A stretch of DNA of 32,803 nucleotides from Pseudomonadales bacterium. Lineage in GTDB: Bacteria > Pseudomonadota > Gammaproteobacteria > Pseudomonadales > Azotimanducaceae. Both the position numbers and the translations under genes were made by a program. The stretch lies in NCBI GenBank assembly GCA_028277965.1, contig JANQFF010000027.1, positions 1-32,803 on the forward strand, written 5' to 3'. Below, in pieces: positions 7,024 to 15,849 of this stretch (position 1 is its first letter; each line of letters starts with the position of its first letter). The notes beneath the pieces were generated by a model that did not search any database, was not told where the DNA came from, and was given only the letters and a program-made list of their open reading frames with translations.

Positions 7024-9153
7024 ATGGACCAGCAGCAGTGGCAGGAACTGGCTGAAAAAGAGCTTCGCGGCAAGCCGCTGGAGGATCTCACGTGGGTGAC
7101 ACCGGAAGGTATTCCGGTGAAGCCGCTGTACACAGAAGAAGATCTGGACAACATAGCGCACATAGGCTCAATGCCGGGGTTTGCGCCCTATACCCGTGGC
7201 CCCAGGGGCACGATGTACGCCAACCGACCGTGGACCATCCGCCAATATGCCGGTTTCTCCACCGCGGAAGAGTCGAACGCCTTCTACCGTCAGAACCTGG
7301 CAGCGGGTCAGAAAGGTCTTTCGGTTGCGTTTGATCTCGCCACCCACCGCGGTTTTGACTCCGATCATCCCCGGGTTGCAGGTGATGTGGGGATGGCGGG
7401 TGTTGCCATCGATTCCGTCGAAGACATGAAAATCCTCTTCGACGGCATCCCGCTCGATGAAATGTCGGTCTCGATGACAATGAACGGAGCGGTTCTGCCC
7501 GTCATGTCGGGCTACATCGTGGCGGCGGAGGAACAGGGTGTCGCCCAGAAAGACCTCTCCGGCACGATTCAGAACGATATTCTGAAAGAATTCATGGTCC
7601 GCAATACATTCATTTATCCGCCTGAGCCTTCAATGAGAATTGTTGCGGACATCATCGGGTACACGGCTGAGAACATGCCACGTTTCAACTCGATATCGAT
7701 CTCGGGTTATCACATGCAGGAAGCAGGAGCGAACGCGGTTCAGGAGGTCGCGTTTACCCTGGCGGATGGCGTGGAATACGTTCGGGCTGCACTTGCAACG
7801 GGGCAGGAAATCGACAAGTTTGCGGGCCGGCTGTCGTTTTTCTTCTGTATCGGCATGAACTTCTTCATGGAGATCGCGAAACTGAGAGCTGCACGCATCC
7901 TGTGGCATGAACTCATGAGCCAGTTCAACCCGCAGAATCCGGCGTCGCTCATGCTTCGTACACATTGCCAGACCTCGGGAGTTTCCCTGCAGGAGCAGGA
8001 TCCATACAACAATGTGGTCCGTACCACCATCGAAGCCATGGCTGCCGTGCTCGGCGGAACGCAGAGTTTGCACACCAATGCGCTCGATGAGGCGATCGCA
8101 TTGCCGACACCTTTTTCTGCCAGGATTGCGCGCAACACCCAGATCATCCTCGCGGAAGAGAGCCAGATAACGCGAACGGTCGATCCACTCGGTGGCAGCT
8201 ACTATATAGAAAGCCTCACCAACTCCATCGTCGAGCATGCCCGTAAGATCATCAATGAGATCGAAGACATGGGCGGTATGACCAAGGCGGTCGTTGCGGG
8301 GATGCCGAAACAACGTATCGAAGAGGCCGCTGCCCAGCGTCAGGCCCGTATTGAGCGCGGTGAAGACGTCATTGTTGGTGTCAACAAATACCAGTTGGAG
8401 GAAGAGGAAGAAGAGCTGGACGTGCTGGTTGTCGATAACACAAAGGTGCGGGATGCACAGCTACGCAGGCTGCGCGACATCAAAGCGAGCCGTGATGAAA
8501 GCAAGGTTAATGAGGCACTCGAAGCGTTGATGAAAGGTGCGAAAGAAGGCTCGGGCAACCTGCTCGAGCTTTCCATTGAAGCGACCCGTCAACGCGCCAC
8601 TGTCGGCGAAGTGTCGGGCGCACTCGAAAAGGTCTACGGCCCCCACAAGCCGGTGGCGAAGATGACCCCTGGGGTTTATCGAGCCGGGTACGAAGACGAC
8701 CCGGAATTCGCCAGGGTGCAGGACGAGATCAAGGTCTTCACGGATCTCGAAGGCAGCGCACCAAGTATCCTTGTTGCCAAGATGGGTCAGGATGGCCATG
8801 ATCGCGGCGCCAAGGTCATCTCGAATGCGTTTGCTGACTTCGGCTTTGATGTCAGCATGGGTCCGCTGTTTCAGACGCCAGAGGAAGCCGCTCAGCAGGC
8901 CAAAGAAGAGAACGTGCATGTGGTCGGTGTATCCACGCTGGCTGGTGGGCACAAATCCCTGGTCCCGGAGATGATTGAACACCTCAAAGCAGCGGGTATG
9001 GAAGATGCGGTGATTGTGGTTGGCGGTGTCATCCCGCAACAGGACTACCAGGCACTATACGATGCCGGTGTTCACGCGATCTTCGGTCCCGGTAGCAATA
9101 TCCCGGAAGCAGCCAGCCAGATTCTGAAGCTGATCCCCGGACGTAACAGGTAA
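7024..9153 (+). CDS. scpA: Methylmalonyl-CoA mutase (single-chain, B12-dependent)
   Basis: The enzyme isomerises (R)-methylmalonyl-CoA to succinyl-CoA, the last step of propionyl-CoA assimilation. The 709-aa chain is complete (homologues are about 710-730 aa). The catalytic TIM barrel holds the substrate segment [20 protein letters not shown] near residues 60-80 and [17 protein letters not shown]. The C-terminal cobalamin domain has DGHDRGAK with axial His592, then [10 protein letters not shown] and [19 protein letters not shown] precedes the ATG. A TACAAT at 6983-6988 could be its -10, but no convincing -35 is visible. The epimerase gene follows after a REP pair. No MeaB/ArgK chaperone gene is present in the window. 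Confidence 0.97.
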   Translation: MDQQQWQELAEKELRGKPLEDLTWVTPEGIPVKPLYTEEDLDNIAHIGSMPGFAPYTRGPRGTMYANRPWTIRQYAGFSTAEESNAFYRQNLAAGQKGLSVAFDLATHRGFDSDHPRVAGDVGMAGVAIDSVEDMKILFDGIPLDEMSVSMTMNGAVLPVMSGYIVAAEEQGVAQKDLSGTIQNDILKEFMVRNTFIYPPEPSMRIVADIIGYTAENMPRFNSISISGYHMQEAGANAVQEVAFTLADGVEYVRAALATGQEIDKFAGRLSFFFCIGMNFFMEIAKLRAARILWHELMSQFNPQNPASLMLRTHCQTSGVSLQEQDPYNNVVRTTIEAMAAVLGGTQSLHTNALDEAIALPTPFSARIARNTQIILAEESQITRTVDPLGGSYYIESLTNSIVEHARKIINEIEDMGGMTKAVVAGMPKQRIEEAAAQRQARIERGEDVIVGVNKYQLEEEEEELDVLVVDNTKVRDAQLRRLRDIKASRDESKVNEALEALMKGAKEGSGNLLELSIEATRQRATVGEVSGALEKVYGPHKPVAKMTPGVYRAGYEDDPEFARVQDEIKVFTDLEGSAPSILVAKMGQDGHDRGAKVISNAFADFGFDVSMGPLFQTPEEAAQQAKEENVHVVGVSTLAGGHKSLVPEMIEHLKAAGMEDAVIVVGGVIPQQDYQALYDAGVHAIFGPGSNIPEAASQILKLIPGRNR

Positions 9154-9170
9154 TTTCTATTTCCCTCCGC

Positions 9171-9226
9171 TGTACGAGCGGCTTCAGCCGCGAGCCGGTT
9201 AATCGCGGCTGAAGCCGCACCTACAG
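9171..9226. repeat. Inverted REP pair, outward-facing heads
   Basis: TGTACGAGCGGCTTCAGCCG runs on to CGAG and is followed after 7 nt by ATCGCGGCTGAAGCCGCACC running on to TACAG. Here the GTA(G) heads point outward, opposite to the other pairs, and both arms carry substitutions. It sits between scpA and mce, which are transcribed in the same direction, so it could modulate expression of the distal gene. Confidence 0.85.
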
Positions 9227-9247
9227 AGGGGGCACAGGAGAACAAGA

Positions 9248-9661
9248 ATGATTGGAAAACTGAACCATGTGGCGATTGTCGTCCCGGACCTCACCGCGGC
9301 TGCAGAGCTTTACAGGAACTCACTGGGTGCAACGGTTACTGATCCCGTGCCACTGCCGGATCACGGGGTAACAACTGTTTTCGTCGAATTGCCGAATACC
9401 AAGATTGAACTGCTGCACCCGCTCGGTGAAGACTCTCCCGTACAGAACTTTCTCGACAACAACCCCAGCGGCGGCATGCACCACGTCTGTTACGAGGTCG
9501 AGGACATCCATGCGGCCATTGAGCACCTGGTTGAAGAAGGCGCGCGGGTACTCGGGGACGGCAAACCACGAACGGGCGCCCATGGCTTACCCGTGGTGTT
9601 CCTCCACCCCAAAGACTTCTGCGGAACGCTGGTTGAATTAGAGGAAGTGAAAGCTGCTTGA
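9248..9661 (+). CDS. mce: Methylmalonyl-CoA epimerase
   Basis: The 137-aa protein is a vicinal-oxygen-chelate metalloenzyme that converts (S)- to (R)-methylmalonyl-CoA, linking the carboxylase to the mutase. Two beta-alpha-beta-beta-beta modules are visible. The first starts LNHVAIVVPDL with metal ligand His7 and contains TKIELLHPLGEDSP; the second starts GGMHHVCYEVEDI and ends with a VFLHPKDFCGTLVELEE strand providing the C-terminal Glu ligand. Length and motifs match bacterial epimerases. ACAGGAG precedes the ATG. It lies 94 nt after scpA and is convergent with the cupin gene, whose stop is 20 nt away. Confidence 0.95.
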   Translation: MIGKLNHVAIVVPDLTAAAELYRNSLGATVTDPVPLPDHGVTTVFVELPNTKIELLHPLGEDSPVQNFLDNNPSGGMHHVCYEVEDIHAAIEHLVEEGARVLGDGKPRTGAHGLPVVFLHPKDFCGTLVELEEVKAA

Positions 9662-9680
9662 ACGCCCAGTGGGTGTGTAC

Positions 9681-10028
9681 CTAAATACGCGGATCATCTG
9701 CATCTGAGTGAAGCGTCTCACCTGGCGTGAAGTAGATGAACTTCGACCCTTCCGGCGCACCGGGTCGGTGCCAGATACCCTGCGGGACCACAAATGACGT
9801 TCCAGCGGGGGCAACGTAGTGATTCGAGCCGTCTTCTTCCACCAGGGTGATCTCAACAGTGCCCTCGATGACGTAGAAAAACTCATCGGTATCCGGATGC
9901 ATCTCCCACACCGGAGAGACACCGGTCAGGTCAGCGGTGCCGAATGATGCGCCGTTGAACGCGCTGAAGTTCAGGAAAGAGCCTTCCGGGTTGGCCTCCA
10001 GGAGGGCTAAAACGTCTGTCGTTTCCAT
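9681..10028 (-). CDS. Cupin-domain protein
   Basis: The 115-aa single-domain beta-barrel has cupin motif 1 as EMHPDTDEFFYVIEGTVEI and motif 2 as VPQGIWHRPGAPEGSKFIYF. These supply His/Glu/His metal ligands; the first ligand position is MHPDTDEFF rather than the classic HxH. Such small cupins are dioxygenases, isomerases or ligand-binding proteins, and this sequence does not decide among them. An AGAGGA Shine-Dalgarno precedes the ATG. It follows the pccBA operon on the same strand, separated by a REP pair, so it may be transcribed with it. Confidence 0.8.
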   Translation of the reverse strand: METTDVLALLEANPEGSFLNFSAFNGASFGTADLTGVSPVWEMHPDTDEFFYVIEGTVEITLVEEDGSNHYVAPAGTSFVVPQGIWHRPGAPEGSKFIYFTPGETLHSDADDPRI

Positions 10029-10046
10029 ATGAATGTCCTCTGTTGA

Positions 10047-10117
10047 GGAATCGCGGCTGAAGCCGCTCCTACAGAAAGATCTTCACATGCTCAGTAGGAG
10101 CGGTTTTAGCCGCAATT
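10047..10117. repeat. REPIN between pccA and the cupin gene
   Basis: Left arm GAATCGCGGCTGAAGCCGCT and right arm AGTAGGAGCGGTTTTAGCCG enclose the spacer AGAAAGATCTTCACATGCTC. The AGAAAGATCTT part recurs in the pair at 27776. The right arm has a GGTTTT variant stem, and its end lies 3 nt from the pccA stop codon. Confidence 0.88.
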
Positions 10118-10120
10118 CTT

Positions 10121-12106
10121 TCATTCAAACTCAAGAATCGGCTGATCCACCACCAGGCTGTCGCCTTCTTCCGCCAGCACTTTGGCGATCACGACATCCT
10201 CTTCAGCCCGCAAGCTGTTCTCCATCTTCATGGCTTCGACAACAGCCAGTTCTTCTCCGGCTTTGACCTCTTCACCTTCAAAGACGGACATCCGAACAAG
10301 GAGCCCCGGCATCGGCGAAAGCAGGAATTTCGAAAGGTCGGGTGGGACTTTCTCGATCATGTGTTCGCTCAAAGCTGCTGCTGTAGGCGTCAATACCTGC
10401 AACTCCTGCTCTGCGCCACGATGAAATACCTTGTACCCGGCTTTGTGAGGGTCCAGTTGGATACTCACATCCTGGCCGTTGACCTCAGCGTGGACCACAC
10501 GCTCGCCGAACTTCCAGTCGGTTTTGATACGGTAAATGTGATCATCGTGCGTAACCTCGCAGCCGTGTTCCACCGGGTTGACGGTCACGGGATACCGCTC
10601 TCCTCCACTGATCACTACCCAGTCAGAGTTGAGCTTTGGCTCGAACCGGCGGGTCTGACCACTGATCTCGTGGGCGCGCCTGTTTTCAGCCGTGTGCACC
10701 ATTGCGGCAATCGCGAACGGCAAAGCTGGATCTGAATGAGGCACGTCCGCCGCATGGAACCCGTCAGGGTATTCTTCGGCGATAAAGTTTGTGGTGAGCC
10801 TGCCTTCTCTGAAACGTGGATGCATGATGAGCGCGTTTAAGAAGCTGATGTTGTGGCTCACACCGCGGATGTAGTACGCATCGAGTGCATCTGCCATGTT
10901 GTCGATGGCGTCTTCACGTGTATGCCCGTAGGTCACGAGCTTCGCGATCATGGGGTCATAGAACATCGAGACTTCGCTGCCTTCCTCGATCCCGGTGTCG
11001 ACCCTGACGGTGTCTGTCTCTTCAGGCGCCTCGTAGTGCACCAGGCGTCCGATGGATGGCAGGAAATTGCGGAATGGATCTTCAGCATACACCCGGGCTT
11101 CCAGAGCCCAGCCGGTCAGTTTGATGTCATCCTGTGTGATCGACAGTTCTTCGCCGTTGGCCACACGTATCATGTGTTCGACGAGGTCCTGGTTGGTCAC
11201 AAGCTCGGTAATTGGATGCTCTACCTGCAGGCGTGTGTTCATCTCGAGGAAATAGAAATTGCGATCGGCATCGACAATGAACTCGACAGTACCCGCGGAA
11301 CAGTAGTCGACTGCTCTGGCGAGTGCGATCGCTTGTTCACCCATCGCTTTGCGGGTGGCTTCATCCAGGAACGGAGAGGGTGCCTCTTCGATCACTTTCT
11401 GGTGGCGGCGCTGAATGGAACACTCCCGCTCACCGAGATAAACCGCATTGCCGTGAGTGTCTGCCAACACCTGGATTTCTATGTGGCGTGGCTCTTCAAT
11501 GAATTTCTCGGCAAACACGCGATCGTCACCAAAACTCGACCGGGCCTCGTTGGCCGCACGCTCGAAACCGTCCCGGCATTCGTCGTCATCGTAGACCACG
11601 CGCATACCTTTGCCGCCGCCACCGGCGCTTGCTTTGAGCATCACCGGATAGCCGATGTCCCTGGCAATCTCCACAGCCTGGTCGGGGCCATCAATGACGT
11701 CCGTATAGCCTGGAATGGTGTTCACACCCGCCTCGTCGGCAATACGTTTTGAGGTGATCTTGTCCCCCATGCTGGTGATTGCTTTGACACCGGGACCAAT
11801 GAACGTAAGGCTTGCTTTGTCGAGGGCTTCGCAGAAGTCCGCGTTTTCCGACAGAAAACCGTAGCCGGGGTGTACAGCCTGGGCGCCGGTTTCTTTACAT
11901 GCCTCGATGATGCGCTCACCCCGCAGATAGCTCTCGGCTGAAGCGGACGCGCCGATGTGGACCGCTTCGTCCGCCATCCGCACGTGCAACGCGCTCTCGT
12001 CAGCGTCGGAGTAGACCGCCACGGTCTTGATACCCATCTTTCGCGCAGTCTTGATGACCCGGCAGGCAATTTCCCCGCGGTTGGCAATCAGTATTTTGTC
12101 GAACAT
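10121..12106 (-). CDS. pccA: Propionyl-CoA carboxylase alpha subunit (biotin carboxylase plus biotin carrier)
   Basis: The 661-aa subunit carboxylates biotin with ATP and bicarbonate for transfer to propionyl-CoA by the beta subunit. It begins MFDKILIANRGEIACRVI, the standard biotin-carboxylase start. The ATP-grasp glycine loop KASAGGGGKGMR lies near residue 160, followed by EEPRHIEIQVL and the FLEMNTRLQVEHPITE catalytic segment. The C-terminal carrier domain has the biotinylation site EAMKMEN with Lys627, 34 residues from the C-terminus as usual. An intervening BT-like domain accounts for the length. The related 3-methylcrotonyl or geranyl-CoA carboxylases are alternatives, but the mutase and epimerase next door favour propionyl-CoA. 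It lies 19 nt after pccB in one operon. Confidence 0.93.
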   Translation of the reverse strand: MFDKILIANRGEIACRVIKTARKMGIKTVAVYSDADESALHVRMADEAVHIGASASAESYLRGERIIEACKETGAQAVHPGYGFLSENADFCEALDKASLTFIGPGVKAITSMGDKITSKRIADEAGVNTIPGYTDVIDGPDQAVEIARDIGYPVMLKASAGGGGKGMRVVYDDDECRDGFERAANEARSSFGDDRVFAEKFIEEPRHIEIQVLADTHGNAVYLGERECSIQRRHQKVIEEAPSPFLDEATRKAMGEQAIALARAVDYCSAGTVEFIVDADRNFYFLEMNTRLQVEHPITELVTNQDLVEHMIRVANGEELSITQDDIKLTGWALEARVYAEDPFRNFLPSIGRLVHYEAPEETDTVRVDTGIEEGSEVSMFYDPMIAKLVTYGHTREDAIDNMADALDAYYIRGVSHNISFLNALIMHPRFREGRLTTNFIAEEYPDGFHAADVPHSDPALPFAIAAMVHTAENRRAHEISGQTRRFEPKLNSDWVVISGGERYPVTVNPVEHGCEVTHDDHIYRIKTDWKFGERVVHAEVNGQDVSIQLDPHKAGYKVFHRGAEQELQVLTPTAAALSEHMIEKVPPDLSKFLLSPMPGLLVRMSVFEGEEVKAGEELAVVEAMKMENSLRAEEDVVIAKVLAEEGDSLVVDQPILEFE

Positions 12107-12125
12107 TGTTGATATACCTGGTTGT

Positions 12126-13658
12126 CTAGAGCGGGATGTTGCCGTGTTTGCGCCACGGGTTTTCGAGCTTTTTGTCTCTCAACATGGCAAATGACCGGCA
12201 GATGCGCTCACGGGTCTCACGGGGTTGAATGATGTCGTCGATGTAACCACGACTCGCAGCCACAAACGGGTTGGAGAATTTTTCTTCGTACTCCGCTGTC
12301 CGTGCTTCAATCGCCTCGGTATCACCGATGTCCTTCCGGAAAATGATCTCAACAGCACCTTTGGCACCCATGACGGCCACTTCCGCGGTCGGCCACGCGA
12401 GGTTTACGTCACCGCGAAGATGTTTGGACGCCATCACGTCGTAAGCACCGCCGAATGCCTTGCGGGTGATCAGTGTCACCTTGGGCACGGTGCATTCAGC
12501 AAACGCGTAAAGCAGCTTGGCGCCGTTCTTGATGATGCCGCCGTATTCCTGAGCGGTTCCCGGCATGAAGCCTGTGACGTCGACCAGCGTCAATATTGGA
12601 ATGTTGAAGGCATCGCAGAAACGCACGAACCGCGCACCTTTCTTGGATGAATTGATGTCGAGGCTGCCGGCCAGCATCATCGGCTGGTTGGCAACGACAC
12701 CGACGGTTGAACCCTGCAGGCGAATGAAACCAATGACGATATTCTGTGCGTAGTGTGGCTGCAGTTCGAAAAAGTCGTATTCGTCAGCCACCTTGGTGAT
12801 GACTTCTTTGATGTCATAGGGTTTGGTGGATTCTGCCGGGACAATTGTGTCGAGCGACGGCTCTTCCCGGGATGCAGGATCTTCAGTCGGCCAGCGCGGT
12901 GGCTTTTCGGTGTTGTTCTGCGGCAGGAAGTCGAAGAACCTGCGGGTGCAGAGCAACGTTTCGATGTCGTTTTCGAAGGAGAGATCAGCAACACCGGACT
13001 TCTTGGTGTGGACACTCGCGCCGCCGAGATCTTCAGGGGTTACTTCCTCGTGGGTCACGGTTTTCACGACGTCCGGGCCGGTGACAAACATGTAGGCTGA
13101 ATCTTCGACCATGAAGATAAAATCGGTGATGGCGGGTGAGTACACCGCGCCGCCCGCGCAGGGTCCCATGATGACGGAGAGCTGCGGGACCACCCCCGAG
13201 GCGAGGACGTTGCGCTGAAAGATCTCTGCATATCCGCCAAGGGAAGCAACACCTTCCTGGATCCGGGCCCCGCCCGAATCGTTGAGGCCTATCACCGGGG
13301 CGCCAACCTTCATGGCCTGATCCATGATCTTGCAGATCTTCTCAGCGTGGGCCTCGGACAACGCGCCACCAAATACGGTGAAATCCTGGCTGAACACAAA
13401 TACCAGACGGCCGTTGATCGTGCCGTAACCCGTGATGACACCATCGGCGGGGATCTTCTGTTCTTCCATGCCAAAATCGGTGGAGCGGTGTTCGACAAAC
13501 TTGTCCCACTCTTCAAAACTGCCTTCGTCGAGCAGGATGGAGATGCGTTCGCGCGCAGTCAGTTTCCCTTTCAGGTGCTGCTGCTGAATTCGGTGTTCCC
13601 CACCTCCGAGCTCTGCCGCCTGCTCCTTTTCGCGGAGCTTGGCATAAATCTCCTGCAT
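12126..13658 (-). CDS. pccB: Propionyl-CoA carboxylase beta subunit (carboxyltransferase)
   Basis: The 510-aa subunit transfers the carboxyl group from biotin to propionyl-CoA to give (S)-methylmalonyl-CoA. The N-terminal crotonase-like domain shows [20 protein letters not shown], the oxyanion-hole region [10 protein letters not shown], and [16 protein letters not shown]. The C-terminal domain shows the second oxyanion-hole region around [20 protein letters not shown] and [10 protein letters not shown]. The DxTGFmPGtxQE pattern and length match PccB better than MccB. A GAGG site about 6 nt upstream supports the ATG. It is the first gene of pccBA. Confidence 0.94.
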   Translation of the reverse strand: MQEIYAKLREKEQAAELGGGEHRIQQQHLKGKLTARERISILLDEGSFEEWDKFVEHRSTDFGMEEQKIPADGVITGYGTINGRLVFVFSQDFTVFGGALSEAHAEKICKIMDQAMKVGAPVIGLNDSGGARIQEGVASLGGYAEIFQRNVLASGVVPQLSVIMGPCAGGAVYSPAITDFIFMVEDSAYMFVTGPDVVKTVTHEEVTPEDLGGASVHTKKSGVADLSFENDIETLLCTRRFFDFLPQNNTEKPPRWPTEDPASREEPSLDTIVPAESTKPYDIKEVITKVADEYDFFELQPHYAQNIVIGFIRLQGSTVGVVANQPMMLAGSLDINSSKKGARFVRFCDAFNIPILTLVDVTGFMPGTAQEYGGIIKNGAKLLYAFAECTVPKVTLITRKAFGGAYDVMASKHLRGDVNLAWPTAEVAVMGAKGAVEIIFRKDIGDTEAIEARTAEYEEKFSNPFVAASRGYIDDIIQPRETRERICRSFAMLRDKKLENPWRKHGNIPL

Positions 13659-13698
13659 GGCCGCCTCGTAATAGTTTGTTGTTATAAAACGGCCCGAG

Positions 13699-13704
13699 AT
13701 TATA
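13699..13704 (-). promoter_or_regulatory. Perfect -10 box upstream of pccB
   Basis: On the minus strand TATAAT occurs 40 nt before the pccB ATG. No good TTGACA is found 16-18 nt upstream, so this is either an activator-dependent promoter or a chance match. The location at the head of pccBA favours a promoter. Confidence 0.4.
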
Positions 13705-13723
13705 CGGATTTACAAGCGGTGTA

Positions 13724-14113
13724 TCAGCGTGGCAGGAGCCTAAAAATGTTACGTGATGTGTCGAAGTGTCTCAGCAGAGTGGGATCTGTCACGGCTTCCG
13801 CCTGGGCCGTAAACACAGTGTCTTCACCAGGCAGTTTGATGCGGACGTTGTTGTTCCCGATGAGATGTGGGTACCAGTTGCGGTCGCTGGCGGGGTCGAT
13901 GAAGAGTCCACCTTCGACAACCATTGCATTCACGTTGACCGAGTATGGATCTCTCGGGCGAGTCTCCAGCTGAATCACGATGTCTTCCGCGGGGATGTGT
14001 TTCAGAGAGAATGCCATTTCCGGCCCGGAAAGCGCGCCGCCGGGAATGATGGCGAGTGGACCGCCACAGGCGGAGAGCGAAAGAACGGTCAGAATCAGGA
14101 GCAGGCGTTTCAT
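13724..14113 (-). CDS. Predicted lipoprotein of unknown function
   Basis: The 129-aa protein starts MKRLLLILTVLSLSACGG, a signal peptide with lipobox LSAC, so Cys16 should be lipidated. The residue after the Cys is Gly, which does not predict inner-membrane retention. The mature part contains NAMVVEGGLFIDPASDRNWYPH and IKLPGEDTVFTAQAEAV, a short beta-rich domain faintly like split-barrel flavoproteins, but I cannot assign it. It is divergent from the marR gene at 14193. The first of three operator-like palindromes overlaps its ribosome-binding region, so it is probably under control of that regulator. Confidence 0.75.
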   Translation of the reverse strand: MKRLLLILTVLSLSACGGPLAIIPGGALSGPEMAFSLKHIPAEDIVIQLETRPRDPYSVNVNAMVVEGGLFIDPASDRNWYPHLIGNNNVRIKLPGEDTVFTAQAEAVTDPTLLRHFDTSRNIFRLLPR

Positions 14114-14116
14114 TTG

Positions 14117-14174
14117 GTTTAACCTTAAACTAAATATGATTTAACTTTAAACTAATATTGGTTTAAAGTTCAAC
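14117..14174. promoter_or_regulatory. Array of three 14-bp operator-like palindromes with 22-bp spacing
   Basis: Sites at 14117-14130, 14139-14152 and 14161-14174 fit GTTTAAnnTTAAAC with zero, one and one mismatch. Each is preceded by G, and their starts are exactly 22 bp apart, about two helical turns, so bound dimers would lie on one DNA face. The array fills the gap between the divergent lipoprotein and marR genes, and its first site covers the lipoprotein Shine-Dalgarno. It is the likely binding region for the adjacent MarR protein. Confidence 0.7.
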
Positions 14175-14192
14175 CTTTGTTTGAGGGGTCAG

Positions 14193-14648
14193 ATGAGTCA
14201 ATCGGAAGAGCACATCGCCCGCGCGTTCGTTTTCTTCAATGAAATCGGAATTATCTCGCAACTCGGATCGACCCAGTTCCAGAGAGCGCTCCCAGACGGG
14301 CTGACCCAGTCCCAGTTTTTTGTGTTGAACAACTTTGTACGCCTCGGTGGTACCCGGACTCCCGCACAACTCGCGAGTGCCTTTGAAGTCACAAAGGGAG
14401 CCATGACAAACACGTTGAACAAACTCGAAGCACGTGGATGTGTAGTCATTGAGGGTGACCCCGGAGATGGCCGGCGCAAAATTGTTCGCATCACCCCAAA
14501 GGGTAAAGCCACGAGGGAACGAGCCATTAAAGCAGCAGCACCGCTGTTGGAATCGCTTGCTCAAGTGCTCGAGCCTGCGGACCTGGATCAGGTGTTACCG
14601 GTTCTTCAGAAAGTTCGCGCCTGGCTGGATGACGCTCGCTCTGTCTGA
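14193..14648 (+). CDS. MarR-family transcriptional regulator
   Basis: The 151-aa winged-helix protein has a dimerisation helix, then LTQSQFFVLNNFVRLG, the recognition part TPAQLASAFEVTKGAMTNTLNKLEARGCV, and the wing EGDPGDGRRKIVRITPKG with the family D-G-R-R. The start is ATG 14193 with GAGGGG upstream, rather than the TTG at 14181. It heads an apparent operon with two CoA-transferases and an SDR; the next gene begins 34 nt later. It is divergent from the lipoprotein gene across three palindromes. By family precedent it is a ligand-relieved repressor, perhaps sensing a CoA ester or free acid used by the downstream enzymes (inference). Confidence 0.92.
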   Translation: MSQSEEHIARAFVFFNEIGIISQLGSTQFQRALPDGLTQSQFFVLNNFVRLGGTRTPAQLASAFEVTKGAMTNTLNKLEARGCVVIEGDPGDGRRKIVRITPKGKATRERAIKAAAPLLESLAQVLEPADLDQVLPVLQKVRAWLDDARSV

Positions 14649-14682
14649 AGTATGATAGATCGCTTTGGCGGAAGGAAAGTGG

Positions 14683-15849
14683 ATGGCGGAGGGACCACTC
14701 TCGGGGATACGTGTCCTCGATCTCACCGACGAACGTGCAATCTACGGTGCGAAGTTGCTTGCGGATCTGGGTGCGGATGTTGTTCGTCCCGAACCACCGG
14801 AGGGAGACCCGCTGCGCGGGCGCGGACCGCATTGGGAGAAAGCAGAGCCCGGGGCGACGTCACTCTGGCACGCGTTTTTTGCCTCCAATCGCCGGTTTTA
14901 CACGCTGACCGATGGTAAAGAACAGGAGGAACTCCAAAGGCTGGCAGAAAACGCGGACATCCTGCTGACGTGTCGTTCCACCTCGGTGACGGAACTTCTC
15001 GCCGGCATTGAGGCTGCAAACCCCAATCTACTCATCATCAACACATCGTCATTTGGTCCGGAAGGTCCCTGGGCGGATTTTCAGGCCCCTGACCTGGTTG
15101 CGGGCGCTCTGGCGGGTGCCGTTGCCACCACGGGTGATGTCGACACGCCACCGCTCAAGTGTTTTGGGGAACTCAACTTCATGGTCTCCGGTGTTTATGT
15201 GGCGATCGCCGCGATTGCGGGTTGGCTCGAGCGTGAAGAATCGGGGCAGGGCCAGGTGGCGGAAATCTCAGTCCACGAATGTATTGCTTCGTGCCTCGAA
15301 CAGGTGCTGATGTTCTATTGGTATTCAGACGTATTGATGCGTCCTGAAGGTAAGGTGCTGGCTCGCCGGGGATCGACCCATTGGACTGACGCATTCACTG
15401 TCATGAACGGGAAAAACGGCAGCATCATGATTACGCCTGCGCCGGACTTCGACCGCCAACTGGCCTGGCTCATCGAAGAAGGGGTCCATGGTGACCTTAT
15501 CGATCCCAAGTACCAGGAACCGGAACACCTGCGCGAACGGGTCGAACTGACGATGAAAATCCTCACAGAATGGGTGTCCGGAAAGGACGTAGAGGCGCTC
15601 TTCTATGAAGCCCAGGAACGGCATGCGCCGTATGGCTGGGTTCAACCCATTGAACGCCTGGCGGAGAACGCTCAGCTACAGGCGCGGAACTGGTTTGTCG
15701 AGACAGACGTCGGAGGTGCCTCGCTTCCGTTGCCGGGAGCGCCTTACCACTTTTCGGATACGCCGTGGACCATGGGGGACTACAAAAGTCCGGGTGCAGA
15801 CACCGATGCCATTCTTGCTGATATCGGCTGGGGAGGTGTTGATGAGTAG
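14683..15849 (+). CDS. Class III CoA-transferase (CaiB/BaiF family), first of a pair
   Basis: The 388-aa protein begins PLSGIRVLDLTDERAIYGAKLLADLGADVVRPEPP, the Rossmann-like opening of CaiB/BaiF proteins, and has FGPEGPWADFQAPDLVAGALAG and FMVSGVYVAIAAIAGWL. These enzymes swap CoA between an acyl-CoA and a free acid, or racemise 2-methylacyl-CoA. By eye, the position of formate-CoA transferase Asp169 is occupied by Glu199 (SVHECI). The opening lacks the usual HVLAGP-type motif after strand 1 (here TDERAIYG), so this chain may be a divergent, partly non-catalytic subunit. AAGGAAAG precedes the ATG. Its last codons overlap the start of the second CoA-transferase by 8 nt, implying coupled translation and perhaps a heteromer. 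Confidence 0.85.
   Translation: MAEGPLSGIRVLDLTDERAIYGAKLLADLGADVVRPEPPEGDPLRGRGPHWEKAEPGATSLWHAFFASNRRFYTLTDGKEQEELQRLAENADILLTCRSTSVTELLAGIEAANPNLLIINTSSFGPEGPWADFQAPDLVAGALAGAVATTGDVDTPPLKCFGELNFMVSGVYVAIAAIAGWLEREESGQGQVAEISVHECIASCLEQVLMFYWYSDVLMRPEGKVLARRGSTHWTDAFTVMNGKNGSIMITPAPDFDRQLAWLIEEGVHGDLIDPKYQEPEHLRERVELTMKILTEWVSGKDVEALFYEAQERHAPYGWVQPIERLAENAQLQARNWFVETDVGGASLPLPGAPYHFSDTPWTMGDYKSPGADTDAILADIGWGGVDE

Noticed and set aside
7630-8313. 227-aa minus-strand frame
   Set aside because: Antisense shadow of methylmalonyl-CoA mutase, whose domains are intact on the other strand.
10853-11752. 299-aa plus-strand frame
   Set aside because: It lies wholly antisense to pccA; its composition is that of a mirror frame and it has no recognisable domain or ribosome site.
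15605-15841. N-terminal extension of the second CoA-transferase
   Set aside because: It overlaps the end of the first CoA-transferase in another frame, and family homology begins right at the ATG at 15842.
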